From Homalodisca vitripennis (lineage: Eukaryota; Arthropoda; Insecta; Hemiptera; Cicadellidae): a stretch of DNA of 64,000 nucleotides. The stretch spans positions 119,002,501 through 119,066,500 of the forward strand of contig NC_060215.1 of assembly GCF_021130785.1 (NCBI RefSeq). The letters run 5' to 3'. The notes beneath the pieces were generated by a model. That model ran no database searches. It saw nothing but the letters and a program-made list of their open reading frames with translations, and had not been told where the DNA came from. This document shows positions 43,096 through 55,298 of the stretch, in pieces; the first letter of the stretch is position 1; each line of letters starts with the position of its first letter. Both the position numbers and the translations under genes were made by a program.

Positions 43096-44264
43096 TCACG
43101 TCCTTACGTGGGCCGTTTGAGTCTTGTTCGTCGAACGGTCTTTCAACTCGACGATATTTGGGCCTTTAAACCTAATTACTTCAAAAGGGTCTACAAAACG
43201 AGGCGCCAGCTTCGATGCATATGCGTCAGGAGTAGAAGAGAGGATATGATGTCTTTTCCAGACCAACTGTCCAACACGAAGGTTATGTTCCCGTCGTCTG
43301 AGGTCATAATGTCGAGAATGCCTCTGGAAGGAACGGGCTAAATTGCGATCACAACTTTCATAAATCCTTTTAAATTCTTCCATTCGTTCGTTGTTCGTGT
43401 CGTTCTTCTGGTGTAGTCGTTGCCTGGTCGCCGGAGTACTGAAACGCAGGTCCACATATTGCTCTAAGTAGTTTCAGCTCGCGTCCATGGATAAGCATGA
43501 CTGGCGTGAAGTTTGTCGATTCCTGGTTCGCTGTGTTTAATGCATACCTAAAATTACTTAGTTTAGCATCCCACGATCGGTGGTCTGGATTGCTCTGATG
43601 ACTATAAGGGGCCGTCAGCTGACAGTAGACGTTCCAGTCCCAACAAAGATCCCGAAAAATGTTCAAAACAAATTGGGTCCCCATTATTGGTTATTAAAAC
43701 GCTGGGTGCAACGTATCTGTACAAAATCATCTCTTTGAAGTTCTTTACCACATAAGCTGCCGTGGCCGATCTAAGTGGACTAAGTTCTAACCACTTGCTG
43801 TAGTAATCTTGACATACTAATATAAACCGATTTACACTCTTCGATCGTTGTAAGGAGCCCACTATATCTGCGGTAACCGTGTACCACGGACCTTGTGGCT
43901 TACAAAAATACATCTTACCGGCGGACTTGGTTTCTTCAACTTTATATCGTTGACATGTAAGACATTCTCTAACGTATGCCTTCACATCACGAAACCAACC
44001 TGGCCAGTAGTAACAATGTGAGAGCTTCAAGGCGGTTTTTATTCTAATACCCAAATGACCTGCAGTTTCTATGTCGTGATTTTCTTGCAGTACTTTCGGG
44101 CGGTCCTCCTCGCGAACGCACATTTTCCAGTGGGCTTGCCTGCATCCGTTATTTCCTTTTACGATCACTCGACGATAGAGGTTCCCATATTTTATAACTA
44201 GATTCGAGTCACCCTTTGCGGCCATCTTATATAGCCTTTTGTACCAAAAATTCCTATCAACCAT
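43096..44264 (-). pseudogene. Ty3/gypsy integrase, inactivated
   Basis: The N-terminal zinc module is visible as HDIETAGHLGI and CLTCQRYK. The core has TADIVG (first catalytic Asp) but ITNNGDPI where the second Asp is expected in a DNG motif. Around 43590 the sequence goes from SHQSNP straight to DHRSWDAKLSNFRYALN, so the segment with the catalytic Glu is missing. The C-terminal part has QLVWKRHHI and KLAPRFVDPFEV, a GPY/F-type module. Frames change near 43680 and 43370. Confidence 0.85.
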
Positions 44265-44330
44265 CCCTAGATCGTTGGATGTATCCGTAATTTGTTCCTG
44301 ACGTGGTCTCCTGTTTATCTGCCTTATTTT

Positions 44331-44655
44331 CTAAGCTGAACAATTTTCAGCCGTAAACGATCCTATGTGTTCAATTTGTTGGTCATAGACCGGGTTCCGA
44401 GACAGAGCGTCAGCCACTTTGTTTAGGGCTCCTTTTCGGTATCGTATCTCCATATCGTGTGGCTGAAGTTCCAACACCCAGCGGGCCAGCTGGCCAGAAG
44501 GAGTCTCTAACTTTTGTAACCATCTTAAAGCCTGATGGTCCGATTCTGCGATAAATTGATATCCCTCTAGATATACGCGAAATTTTTTTACGGCCCAGAC
44601 TAACGCTAAACATTCTTTTTCTGTGACAGAATTTGCGTTCATTGCCCGTCAACAA
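44331..44655 (-). pseudogene. Ty3/gypsy RNase H domain
   Basis: NANSVTEKECLALVWAVKKF, ESDHQALRWLQKL and ADALSRNP are the E, D and D..S blocks of the retroelement RNase H fold. One open frame of 103 codons; the boundary with RT is frameshifted near 44655. Confidence 0.88.
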
Positions 44656-44659
44656 TCTT

Positions 44660-45690
44660 CTACCGTACGCATTTCACAACTTCTTTTCCGTTTTGTGTTT
44701 GTCTTAACGGTTCTCCTAGGCCATCGCCCGATGCGTCCACTCTTAAAACAAACTTTTGTCCAAACTCAGGACAGGCTAGTATAGGCGTAGTCGTTAATTT
44801 TTCCTTAAGAGTCTTGAATGAACTCCCCTGTTCTTCCGTCCATTGCCATCTAGTATCTTTCTTCAACAGTCTCGTGAGGGGGGTGGTCAGAGATGCGAAG
44901 TTGGGGACGAACCTCCGATACCACGAGGCCATACCAAGGAAGCCTCTTAGAGTTTTTAAATTGGATGGCCTAGGAAATTCCACAATGGCTCGAACTTTCT
45001 CTGGATCTGTCTTAATGCCCCTGTCGTTTACAATATGACGCAAATACTTCACTTCGGTTTTGCAGAAGTGACATTTGGCAGGGTTAAGTTTCAGACCTGC
45101 TCTTCTTAGCTGTTGAAAAACCTCTTGAAGAAGCTCTAAATGAGCCTCAAAGTTAGGGCTCACAATAACCAGGTCATCCAGATAGGCAAACACTTTAGGT
45201 TCCAATTCTGGTCCTATAACGGTGTCCAAGAGGCGCTGGAAGGTAGCCCCAGACGAATTCTGACCAAATGGCATGACGCGAAATTGGAATAATCCTTTTC
45301 CAGTTACAGTGAATGCTATCAGCGGCCGACTTTCCTCTGACAAAGGGACCTGCAAAAATCCATCTTTGAGGTCGATAATCGAAATATAGCGGGCTCCTTG
45401 AGTTTTTCTAGAATGGGGTTGATTTATGGCAAGGGGTAAGCATCCTTCACCGTGACTGCATGTAAGCGTCGAAAATAGATACAAACTCTGTATGCACCAG
45501 ATGGTTTTTTGGTAAGCACGATCGGTGAGCTCTACGGACTCGAAGACAGTTCGACCACTTCAGCTTCGATCATACGCTCTAACTCTTTTTCTAGTACAGC
45601 TTGCATTGCCGGATTTCTCGAATAGTACCTTTGTTTAATGGGTGTATTATCAATCAGGCGAATCTTGTGTTCGACTAGTGTTGTTTTACC
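44660..45690 (-). pseudogene. Ty3/gypsy reverse transcriptase
   Basis: IDLKDGFLQVPL, FQFRVMPFGQNSSGATFQRL and AYLDDLVIVS (YLDD catalytic block) are present in a 274-codon frame, followed by the connection domain (TPLTRLLKKDTRWQW, FVLRVDASGDG). Upstream (45484-45690) the fingers part contains an in-frame stop after VELSSSP and a frameshift. The first catalytic Asp (IDLKDGF) and YLDD are retained. Confidence 0.9.
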
Positions 45691-45697
45691 CCTAACA

Positions 45698-46190
45698 TCA
45701 TCGAGTTTTAGGCAACTCCTTTCTTAGAAATTTTTCTAAGACCTCTTGTTCATCTTCTGATAGCTGATTCAATCCGCTAACATCCCATACATCACTCTTC
45801 TTTAAGAAGATATTACGTTCGTGTCGCGTCTGGGGAGGGAAATCATATGTCAGCAACCCCAACGATTCAATCGAATCGATACCAACTATCAGGTCCGAAG
45901 TAAGTGACAGCACGCAAAGTGCCTCGAACGTATGCGTCGTATCTCTATATGAGATCAAGCCTTCGAACGTATAATATTCTTCTAACAATGTCTGTGAGCC
46001 ATCAGCCATTCGGATTTTTATCGGGCGTTTAAATGGTACATTTCCGTTGCGTCTCAAATGCTCAGTTAGTCTCTTTCCCACCATCGAATGCCCCAGTATC
46101 TATTAAAGCAGACAATTTGTTACCAAAGATTTTTATTTCGACGTTTTGTCTGATGTCCATGTTTCTGCTACTCTGTACAAATCCAGAAAA
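45698..46190 (-). pseudogene. Ty3/gypsy protease, frameshifted at the active-site loop
   Basis: DIRQNVEIKIFGN and ALIDTGAF (DTG active site) near 46090-46160 are in one frame; the rest (VGKRLTEHLRRNGN, FKRPIKIRMADGSQTLLEEY, LIVGIDSIESLGLL) is in the next frame, 45698-46084. The one-base lesion lies immediately after DTG and is identical in the plus-strand copy at about 38935. Confidence 0.85.
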
Positions 46191-46346
46191 ATCGCTATTG
46201 CGCGAAGCCAACTCTAACAGTCTTCTGGGGTCGTTTTTAATTTCTTCGGTTGGGACTCAGGTGACCCTTTCATCCAATAATGATTCATAAATTAAAACAA
46301 ATAAGAAAATATTGGAAATATTTTAATTAGATTGCAATTACAATCA

Positions 46347-46489
46347 TTATTTAACATGTAAACTTGCAGAATAAAAACAATTTATAATGATACATACATA
46401 AACTGAGTAAGGTCGGATTGAAAACCTTAAATTAAGTGATTTGTACCCGTAGTCAGCCTCAGTTTCTAGTGTCCCAATCGTCCCAGTAC
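46347..46489 (-). CDS. Possible terminal exon, minus strand
   Basis: Acceptor ATCATGTTCTTCAG before 46489; the open frame reads TGTIGTLETEADYGYKSLNL, RFSIRPYSVYV and a hydrophobic tail, stopping at 46347. The first 30 residues look coding; the tail may be read-through. No upstream exon was connected. Confidence 0.3.
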
Positions 46490-47403
46490 CTGAAGAACAT
46501 GATAACATAATTAACATATACATTAATGTGCAACATAAAAAATTATATACAATAATACTGAATAAAGTAAAAGGGCTTTGTGGTTTAAAGAGTAAAGGTC
46601 TTCCAGAGCAACCATACACAGTGATTATATAAAATGTACTATTTCTGACTTTTTGTTACTTCTTGATATTCGATTTAAGAAATCTAGCTATATGAAGCTA
46701 CATATCCTTCAGTTAAATGTCAAGAATATAATATTTCTGTCATTGTGCTACTTGACACGGCACTATCTAATTATTTAACCGGTTGTACTGAAATCTAGCT
46801 ATGTTATGTAGATAAAGTTCTTGCACATCATGATTACCATCTAGTGTAAATTTTTATACTCTTACCAAGAAATGTTTTGGGCTTTTCAAACGAAGTTTAA
46901 AAAATATTATTTTAGTAATGCACTCGTGGTTTATAATTTTTTGGTTCTGAATATCCTGAATTTCTTTTTTACGAACAATTTGTGGACCACACATAAAGAT
47001 TGATATTATTTCATTAATACTTTCAACGGCTACTGTATTTACCCGTCAGCCCAATTTAGCTTTAGTATCATCGAAGACTCATAAAATAATGTAATTCTCA
47101 ACCTATGATTGTATTTAAGATTCTCGTTGACCTGTTACTCAGGAGTGGTTATTTAGTTAAGAGGTGGCATAGTATATAGTTTTAAACCTTAAGTTGATGT
47201 CTAAAGTTTCATCAAGAACATATTTGTAGATAGAACATGTTTAGTAATGTAGTTAGAAACAGAATGAGTGAATAATGTACTAAAAGCAAGTTGAAAAATA
47301 TTACAGAAACATCAGCTAATCTAGATTGATCAAATATAAAATATTTCTTGAATGGCATTCTGCTACTAAACTCAAAAACTCTAATTTTGAATATTTTCAA
47401 CTA
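46490..47403. other. AT-rich DNA, nothing supported
   Basis: No exon or mobile-element signal seen. Confidence 0.5.
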
Positions 47404-48060
47404 AGGAAAACAAAAAAGAACTTAACCTTGATGTAAATATTGATCAGAACTCCCTAGCTAAAACAAATCAGACCAAATTCTTAGGAGTAACAATTGATGA
47501 TAATTTATCTTGGACAAATCATGTTGAGAATGCAGTGAGTGCAATGTCATCTGGAATATATGCATTGTGGCAAATGTAAAAACTATGATTTTGCCACTAT
47601 AGAAACCATTTATCATTCCTTATTATTCACACTTATCATAGGAATATCGGTAGATAGAGTCACTTCTATATTATAACTTGTATACAATTCTTAATAAGCA
47701 AAAAAAGGATATTATGTTTGCTTTAAAAAGTTTAGTCACTGTAAAACTATCATTAGCAATGCTAAAATCTTTATGGTTTATAGATTATACATCTTGGAAA
47801 CAGTTAAGTATATAAAAAAAAACATCACAATCAAATTCTGTATAAAATAAACCATGCTATAATACTCAGAACCAAGTATTATTGAGTTTGGATAGAAATA
47901 CTTTGGAGTTTTACAAAAATAAAACTATTTATAAGGGAAAAAATTTCTGTACACGGTTTTTCAAACAAAATTAAGAGGCCTAAAATAAAAATAAAAACAA
48001 TATTTAACTGAGAATTCACTATACTCGTTTTCAGAATTTCCCCTGGTACACTCTATGCTG
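47404..48060 (+). pseudogene. LINE RT 3' end relic, plus strand
   Basis: The plus strand reads NQTKFLGVTIDDNLSWTNHV, then ENAVSAMSSGIYAL, an LIYGISVYG-like block near 47630-47660 and a YNTQNQ block near 47860, which is the order of RT thumb and post-RT blocks in CR1/Jockey-type elements. Many stops. Confidence 0.65.
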
Positions 48061-49407
48061 AGAATACACAATAATGAATTGTCGAAATATAAATGTTTAG
48101 AATCTATAGAACTTATTTCAAAGGTTTATGTTTTGTTATCGAGATTGTTTTTGGTCTATTTCTATTTTATAATTTAAAATTAGCCTTGACTATTCTAATA
48201 CACTATTAAGTATGACTTATTGAATAAAGTATATTTTGACTTTGACAGTATTCATCTCGCAACTACAATTGCACGCATGTACACGTCCATACATATAAAC
48301 ATTCATGGGTTCTACCTTCAGGATTTCACCACTGTTGTTAATATCTATTCCGAGTGTGTTCCATTAACTTGCCATTTTAGTAAAAATTGGTTTCTAATTT
48401 TAGTTTCAGAGACTATATTAACTATAAACGTGATCCCAGCCTGAGAACGGAGAAATTAAAATGCTGCTGTTCTTTGCTGTTGAGCTCAAATGCGCTCCCA
48501 AGCTCTTGTCTTGTCTCTGTATATGGTATCTGAATTATTTTCAAATATTTATGTGTGCATATTATGTTTTTACAGTAAAGAATAGTGTTTTTGTGTCTTG
48601 TGGAGTAATTATGTATATTGAAAAAAATCTGAAATTAGCTATAGTTTTTTTTTATTCGAAATTAGAGTGTAGTAAATTAAAATTTTAAAAAGTGTACTAC
48701 GACTTGGTGTCCACAAACCTTTTTTACTTACCTTACTGTAGTTAAAAATTTTTTGGATTATGAAATATATGAGAGATATAGGTGAAAAACAAAAATGAGA
48801 CCTTTGAACCCCCTCAATTTCAATTCCACCCTCTTTAGTTGAAGACTTTTGGTGTGTTATACTATCAGGTACCCTAAAAAATTCACTGTTTATTGTCTCC
48901 TTCCTGCATATTTGATCTAGTTATCTTATAGTGTACAACAAAGAGTCTAAATCAAAACTTTGTTATAAAGGTCAATTAAGTTAGACTAGATTTATAGTGC
49001 GGAAGAAAGTATTGGGAACCTTACAAACATAAATATATTTTGTGTCAGATAGTACTAGATATTTTGTGAATAAATAGTACTGCTTCCTAAGTCTGTCTCT
49101 ATTTATAAGTAGTAAAGATAAGATTTTCACTGAGAAAAATAACTGTGTCCTCAGTGGCATGTAAAAACTCATGTGCTGACCACGGAAACAGTAGCCTCTT
49201 AATGTCTGTGTTTTGTAACATTTTCACTCATGTGCAGTGTGATCAAGTTTTAAATGGTAACAAATTAAGAATAAATGAAAGTAAAAAATAATTTAGTAAC
49301 ATTAAAAGTTATAACAAAGTAATTGGTCAACAGGAAATGTCCAAAAAACATTTATACTTATTATACTGCATGATTTTTACTAAGTAAATTTTAGATGTTT
49401 TTCTTGG
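48061..49407. other. AT-rich DNA, possible very weak LINE trace
   Basis: A plus-strand frame near 48600-48690 has GVIMYIEKNLKL, which recalls endonuclease GGV..YI...L blocks, but there is no second block to confirm it. Confidence 0.3.
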
Positions 49408-49623
49408 CTAAAGAAAATAACTAAGAAAAACGCATAATTGAATCCAAAAATGTTTAAGAAGTATCAAGTTTGACAAGCCTCCTTTATAATTCACATTCAT
49501 TTTAAAACTACATGACACGCAAGTGACGTCAAAAGAATTGGTCAACTCACAAGTGCTATCCATATTTATTCCTTTCGCCGTTAAATCTTCCAGATCACTG
49601 CCGATCTTCCCCTTGTTCGCCAA
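49408..49623 (-). other. Unrecognised minus-strand open frame
   Basis: Reads MANKGKIGSDLEDLTAKGIN, then CELTNSFDVTCVSCSF. Upstream (to 49750) the minus strand is Ser/Thr-rich in another frame (SSRTSNQADIDKKL). It may be a remnant of a transposon ORF1 or a decayed exon. No splice sites fit well. Confidence 0.25.
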
Positions 49624-49760
49624 AATCTTTCGATGCCCCCGTCAGCTCGCCTGCCAAATCTTTAAATGTTAGCTGGTGAGTACCAATTTTTTATCAATAT
49701 CAGCTTGGTTGCTTGTCCTAGAACTCGTTGAACTTGCTAGCTAGACATTTTTAAACAATC

Positions 49761-51639
49761 TATTTCATAAAAAGTAACCATTAAATAATTATAACTTAAA
49801 CACTGCAATTAAAAGTGAATTAAATAAAAATTTTTGTAAAACAAACAGGGTAATGATACGCTGATTTCTGCTCAAATCTAGCAGTATTTTGTCTCATTCT
49901 AAAAATTGTTTCTTAAAATGATAAAACTATCAACTAAGTTTTTTTACCATAAAAGTATTCTGTACATCTGAATGTGACTTACAAATAACACATTGAGATA
50001 ATGTTGATTTTGAATTAGTATTTTAACAGATTTTTTTATTATTATATTATATATAAATACTTCATAATTGTTGTATTGAACACGTATGAACAGAATGTAT
50101 CAGTAATACAAATAGATAAGCCACCAGTTTTACTTTTCTTTTAGATAATGTGTGAAGAGTTAGACATGACATAGACGTAAATGTAGACAGATTTAGTAAA
50201 TGTTATTAATTTATAGAAGAATGTTATATAATATATAAAAAACGTAGTCAACATAGATTTTCGATGAATACGGCGTAATTACCCAATGCTTAAATTTATC
50301 TTAGAGGATCAGTTTGAATAGGCGCCTTTTATGTGAAATTAAACTAAAATCAATTTAGAAATCAGGATATAAACAGTGTGAATATTATTTTTATATTGAG
50401 TCAGTCAATAATACACAAATTTTGATTTTATCTGTTTTTAAATAAGTGTGGGATGAATTAGACTTATGGGTGGAATAAACAATATATAAAAATAAAATAT
50501 AATAAAGAATAAAAAAAGCTTATATAAATGTATATGATTCTGTCAATGTGTACTTTATTTCTTACGCATCACAATTCTGGATATATAAAAGTTTTTAAGA
50601 AGTTTTTTAGACTGTGGTTCCTCTTTATTTTCATTTTGATTTAATAGCAAAAGATCATAATTTGTTTAGTCGCACAATTACAAGTATCAACCTCATTCAC
50701 CTTAGATTACTCAGGAGCTAAGTGCAATTGACGTGTGTGGGGATCGTATCTAAGAGAGTCTATACAGTAGAAGTTCGTTAATACTGATAACAAGATAAAA
50801 GTTCACATAAAGTATTGGAACCTGCTCTGACTCTAACTCAGATCCGCAACACGCCTTAAACCGAGAGTTAATTAGCTTTCCTGAATGTGGAACGGTATAT
50901 TAAATGTGAAACCAAATGGTGATAGTAGTCCTTTCTGGAAATTCACTCTCGTGTAAGTTTGTACTTACAATATTTAAACTCGACTACGCACACTTCCGTT
51001 TATCGCATATCAGTTTAAAACGCCAAATTGGGTTTACTTCTTAATGTAGATTTACCTATCATGCTATTTACAATTTAATTCCTGTTCTCTAAGTCTATTG
51101 TACCCGTATATCTGATAAAACATGAAGTTCCATCAAATGGCTGTGCAGCTACAAAAACAGATATAACTACTGTTTGTATTTATCATGTATGTAACATCGA
51201 CCATGGTCATTATTTCTGAAGTCAGTTCATCATATATTGAGATAAATTTTCTTGTAAATATCAGTAGTTACGTTAGTGTAAAAGAAAATGTATCATAATG
51301 AAATTATGTCGAATAATGTTTCCAAGTAAGCTTTCAACCATAAATATACTTGTCTTATGTGTTACATACAATAAATAAACTAATGGAAATAATAAAACAT
51401 AAAGATAATATAGAATCGAATTTATGTTGCAAACCTTATTTAATTTAAGATACAATGTTATTCCTTTCTTATTTTCGTACAGTCTATGTTTACATAATAA
51501 GTTTGATGCCATTTGTAGGTGGGAATGCAATTTACTGAATAAAACATTCTTACTTTATATTTATTTAAGTACAGTCTATTTAAAATATAATGGAATTAAT
51601 ATGAATAATTATTAATTATTAATCACATGTTATAATTAT
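49761..51639. other. AT-rich DNA, nothing supported
   Basis: Only AT-driven short frames. Confidence 0.5.
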
Positions 51640-52290
51640 TACTAGAAATCTGGAAAGGTGTTAGTTAGGACCAATAAACAGAAAGTATTTGTAATTTTAT
51701 ATATTTTTAATGCGTCATTCATGACAGTATCATAGAGTAGTGCTCAATACTTAAGTAAATATGGAGATCCCTATTCAATTGGTTAGGCATCCTGGCATAT
51801 GTGTTTTAATTATTAAAAAAAGATAAAAACTAAGCACGTTTATTTTTTTGTTGATAAAATTAAATAGTTTTTAAAATATCACGATAGTTTCCAATTTCTG
51901 TAACATTTTAGAGCCGGATACATCAAAACGGTTTTACCGGATACCACAATAAACAATTTTACACTTTTAATAACGCTGTCACAAGGATAAACACTGTTAA
52001 GACCTTATTTGTTATTGCAGGATTGTGTGAGATATCTCTTTTATTGTAAGCATTTTTATGACACAATTTGTTTTAATTTAAGATAAAATTTAATTCTTTT
52101 TATTTTTGTACAAAGGCTAAAACCTACATGTTATAATGATTACTGGAAACCTAGAAAGGTCTTAGGTAGGCCCAATAAAAAGAAAGTCTGTAATAATAAT
52201 CATTGTTTTAATTAATGCTTGATACATGAAAATATTTTTGTGTAGTGCTAAATAAAGAATTAGATAGGGAGATTCCTATGAAATGAGATC
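51640..52290. repeat. Diverged direct repeat (51640-51790 and 52130-52290)
   Basis: Both copies share GGAAAGGT or AGAAAGGT, CCAATAAA.AGAAAGT, a GTAGTGCT.AATA block and GGAGAT.CCTAT..AAT, at about 70-75 percent identity. The second copy abuts the 3' side of the Gly-rich exon, so the first may be the leftover of a duplicated gene end. Confidence 0.6.
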
Positions 52291-52445
52291 TCCAATTGAA
52301 ATCCATGTATGTCCAAGAGGGAAGGTAACACGTTGCAGTGTCGCTGGTGCATTCCTTGAGGCTTTCAATAGGGTGCACGAGCTGCTGGGAGGTAGTATGG
52401 TTGTGTTGGCATATACGGAAGGTATGTATATTTGGGAAACTGTGG

Positions 52446-52709
52446 TTATTGTGGATATTGGCTTCCTGCAGGTTTGCCAACAAACCCTTGTCCCATATCA
52501 CCATAGCCTCCACGGCCATGGCCTATACCTGCGCCTGCATGCACTCCTAGCAGATTTGCACCAATCCCGAGTCCGAAAAGCGAGTCCAAGGAACGAAGAG
52601 AAACTCCTTTATTCTTTGGGTTTGCTCCATGTTTCTTTAGTTTTTCTAAAGCAGGATTCACAATGCTGGATCTTGTAGGAGGTTTTTCTATGGAGCTGGA
52701 GACGTCTTC
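52446..52709 (-). CDS. Gly-rich terminal exon of an unrecognised gene
   Basis: Acceptor ATCATTTTCAG before 52709 (phase 0). The frame reads EDVSSSIEKPPTRSSIVNPA, LEKLKKHGANPKNKGVSLRS, DSLFGLGIGANLLG and a Gly/His-rich end (GAGIGHGRGGYGDMGQG), stopping at 52446. After the stop the same frame stays open for about 26 codons rich in Tyr, Pro and Gln (FPKYTYLPYMPTQPYYLP). The composition suggests a secreted or low-complexity structural protein; no family is recognised. Splices in frame from 53256-53341. Confidence 0.6.
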   Translation of the reverse strand, partial: EDVSSSIEKPPTRSSIVNPALEKLKKHGANPKNKGVSLRSLDSLFGLGIGANLLGVHAGAGIGHGRGGYGDMGQGFVGKPAGSQYPQ

Positions 52710-53255
52710 CTGAAAATGATAAATATATTCTACTTGTATATGTACTGTATACATATCAATAGGTACTACAACAACGTAGTCATGTAATATTATATGATTG
52801 AATGCTATTATCACCTTTGTTTTACATAAATATAAATATTGATATCATGATCATAATTTTATAAATGCATTGTATACATGCACTATGTGACTACATCACC
52901 TTCTCTAATCATAATCAAAACCCTAATTTTTTAATTTGTATAAGAGAATAGAGGCGAAATTAGAACCACATGGAACTTTCATATATTTAACCTGATAAAC
53001 AACTTTATTGTATATTTATAAAAAATATAAATCGATTTAGAGGAGTGTAATATCTACTCCTATTACATAAAAATTCACTGTCCACCTTTTCGGAACTGTT
53101 TTAGTATCATATATTATAAATACTCAGACATTTTTTAATAGATATCTACATAATTATATTTATTTAAACAACAATTATTATTTGTTAGTATTAGTATGAT
53201 TTGTCCAAATATTTAAATGGACCAAAGTTTTTCTATTAGTATCTTAAGTACTTAC

Positions 53256-53341
53256 CTGCATATTACTTTGCTTAGATGTTTGGAGATTATACATTTTTAA
53301 GTTTTGAATTTGGGTTGAACAATAGTACATTTTTAAATATA
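53256..53341 (-). CDS. Upstream exon of the Gly-rich gene
   Basis: Minus-strand exon with acceptor AATATTCAG and consensus donor TGCAG/GTAAGTACT. After two leading nucleotides it reads YLKMYYCSTQIQNLKMYNLQ, then TSKQSNMQ, ending in phase 0, which is what the 52446-52709 exon accepts. AT-rich and without a recognised domain; the donor and phase agreement are the support. Confidence 0.45.
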
Positions 53342-54248
53342 CTGAATATTTATAGTTTATACTGATTAACATACCAATTTGTTCAGAGACTAATTCTTTA
53401 AAGTCGCTAGGTCCATTATAAATATAAAATAATATTAAACCCGTACTATTTATCTCCGAATATTAATTGTTATCGAACACAGATCATAATTTTTTAAATT
53501 AATTTACCATATATTAGTTCTGAACCAGTTGCTGCAATAAAATCAAGACAAATCATATACAGTACTTTATAATAATAAGTCGCAAATTATAAATAATAAT
53601 ATTTGAACCTATAAAATAAATATAAAATAACTTAATTATCTTTATACAAACTATCTATTGCTGGTATAATTACACAAGCGACGCAATAAAATCACCTTTT
53701 AAGTTCACGAGATGGCGATGTTTATAGAAGATTTATAGTTTTTACATGTAGCCAATCTTAAAATTTGGTGGAACATTTTTAAATTGTTTCTAGCTCCTTA
53801 ATTATTTAGTACATTGAGTGCTTCAACTTGTAGCAAAATAAATTAACAACTTTACATAATTTTTTTATCTTTAAGGATGTTTTCCTTTAAATAATTTGTA
53901 GAACCAATTTTAAGTCATGTTTAATATCTCTATTATGAGCTATATCTTTTCACGATAGGCAAATATGTATGGTTACCACCTGAAACATTTGGAATAATAT
54001 TCAATGCTATTTCAAAATTGCAATCCCATGTTTTACAACAATCTTATGTAAATTAACCTTCCAATTTGTATTTTTAATTTTTAATTTGTTATGAGAAGTC
54101 TTGTTTATCACCTACAATGGAAATAATACACAATCTCTCAGTATTTCGTAACAAATGCTTCCACTTAATAAAGGGCTAAACTCACAATACCTCGTGCTAC
54201 TTCTCTTCCAGGACACGTAGTAAAAATAACACTGTGTGTTTGGGTGTG
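53342..54248. other. AT-rich DNA, nothing supported
   Basis: No exon, repeat or mobile-element motif seen up to the LINE 3' end. Confidence 0.5.
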
Positions 54249-54647
54249 TTCAAGTTCAAGTTCAAGTTCAAAAACATTTTATTCAAAAAATTACATATAA
54301 TACAAATAAACAATTTTCTCCCAATGCTCAACATGCGCGTGCGGGAGTACAGTTGGTTTTTTTAGTGTTTCTTACGTTTTAAATGCAAACATCGAGCTCA
54401 ATACTATAATAACACATAATATGATTGTTTACCACTATGAGGCTCAAACGGTACAGGCTAAGCAGTCTATATCCTTTATACAATTACTTGTTTCAAACAA
54501 CTATAACAAATATATAAAAATAAAATATACTAAATATAACAAATATACAAAATATAACAAACACAAGCATAACAAGAAAACAGAAATAGACAAGCACTTA
54601 TTACAAAAACAATTTGGATCAAGATAACAATTAACAATACTTTAGGT

Positions 54648-55034
54648 TTATTCAACTGACATACTTTTCAAATATTCAAGTGCTTTCATCTTTACCTTGG
54701 GTTTCTTTTCAAACATAATTCTATCGCCATATTGTAGCAGGAAGTTATTATATATTCTGGGACCCAAATAGCAAAACAGGTGTCTACATGATTCTTTAGT
54801 TAAGAAAGGAACTTTTAAAACTATCTGTTCACTAGCTCTAGTGACTCTATTAATTTCTCTAAGATCAAATTGGTAAATAAATTTAGTAATATACAAGATT
54901 ACTGAATACTTATGAAGTTGCTCAAATGTTAATATATTCTTTTCTTTAAAAAGGTAGCTCATTCTGTCCATGCGTTTTACATTGTATATAGTTCTCACAG
55001 CATGCCTTTGATTCATATAAATGATTTTAAACAA
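54648..55034 (-). pseudogene. LINE ORF2 C-terminal domain
   Basis: YNVKRMDRMSYLFKEKNILT, FEQLHKYSVILY, NRVTRASEQIV and CRHLFCYLGPRIYNNF make up the conserved C-terminal region after RT, ending in a stop at 54648. The copy at 58694-59501 has the matching RDRLSYIFQEK and RGTRASQFI blocks. Confidence 0.8.
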
Positions 55035-55298
55035 GAATTGTAGGCTCCGCCATAATGAATAATTCCAAACCTCATTAGACTTTCAAACCAAGAAAGATAA
55101 ACATTCATTAATTGGTCACTTCTTACAAAACCTTTAAGGTGATACAAAACATAATTTACTTTTCTTAATTTCAATGATGAAAAATTTATGTGATGGTCCC
55201 ATTTAAGGCGTTTATATACATGCCTAGATATTTTACAGAGTCAACTACCTCAATATTACTGCAAGCACAATTATAAATACACTGGTGCTTTTGACACA

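Larger units (their letters stand above)
42982..46270 (-). mobile_element. Ty3/gypsy LTR retrotransposon, minus strand, 5'-truncated
   Basis: Pol order on the minus strand is protease (46190-45698), RT (45690-44660), RNase H (44655-44331) and integrase (44264-43096), then polypurine tract and LTR: the Ty3/gypsy order. It begins at AAAGGGTCACC (46270), inside the gag-pol border, with no gag or 5' LTR. No env-like frame lies between integrase and the LTR. Several frame breaks make it inactive. Confidence 0.92.

Noticed and set aside
43063..43341. Plus-strand frame of 92 codons, also 44814-45038, 46033-46290 and 1373-1582
   Set aside because: These are antisense shadows of the Ty3/gypsy pol and LINE ORF2 remains.
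48461..48688. Plus-strand frame with GVIMYIEKNLKL resembling a LINE endonuclease block
   Set aside because: A single short block without neighbours and in the wrong order relative to the RT relic at 47404-48060.
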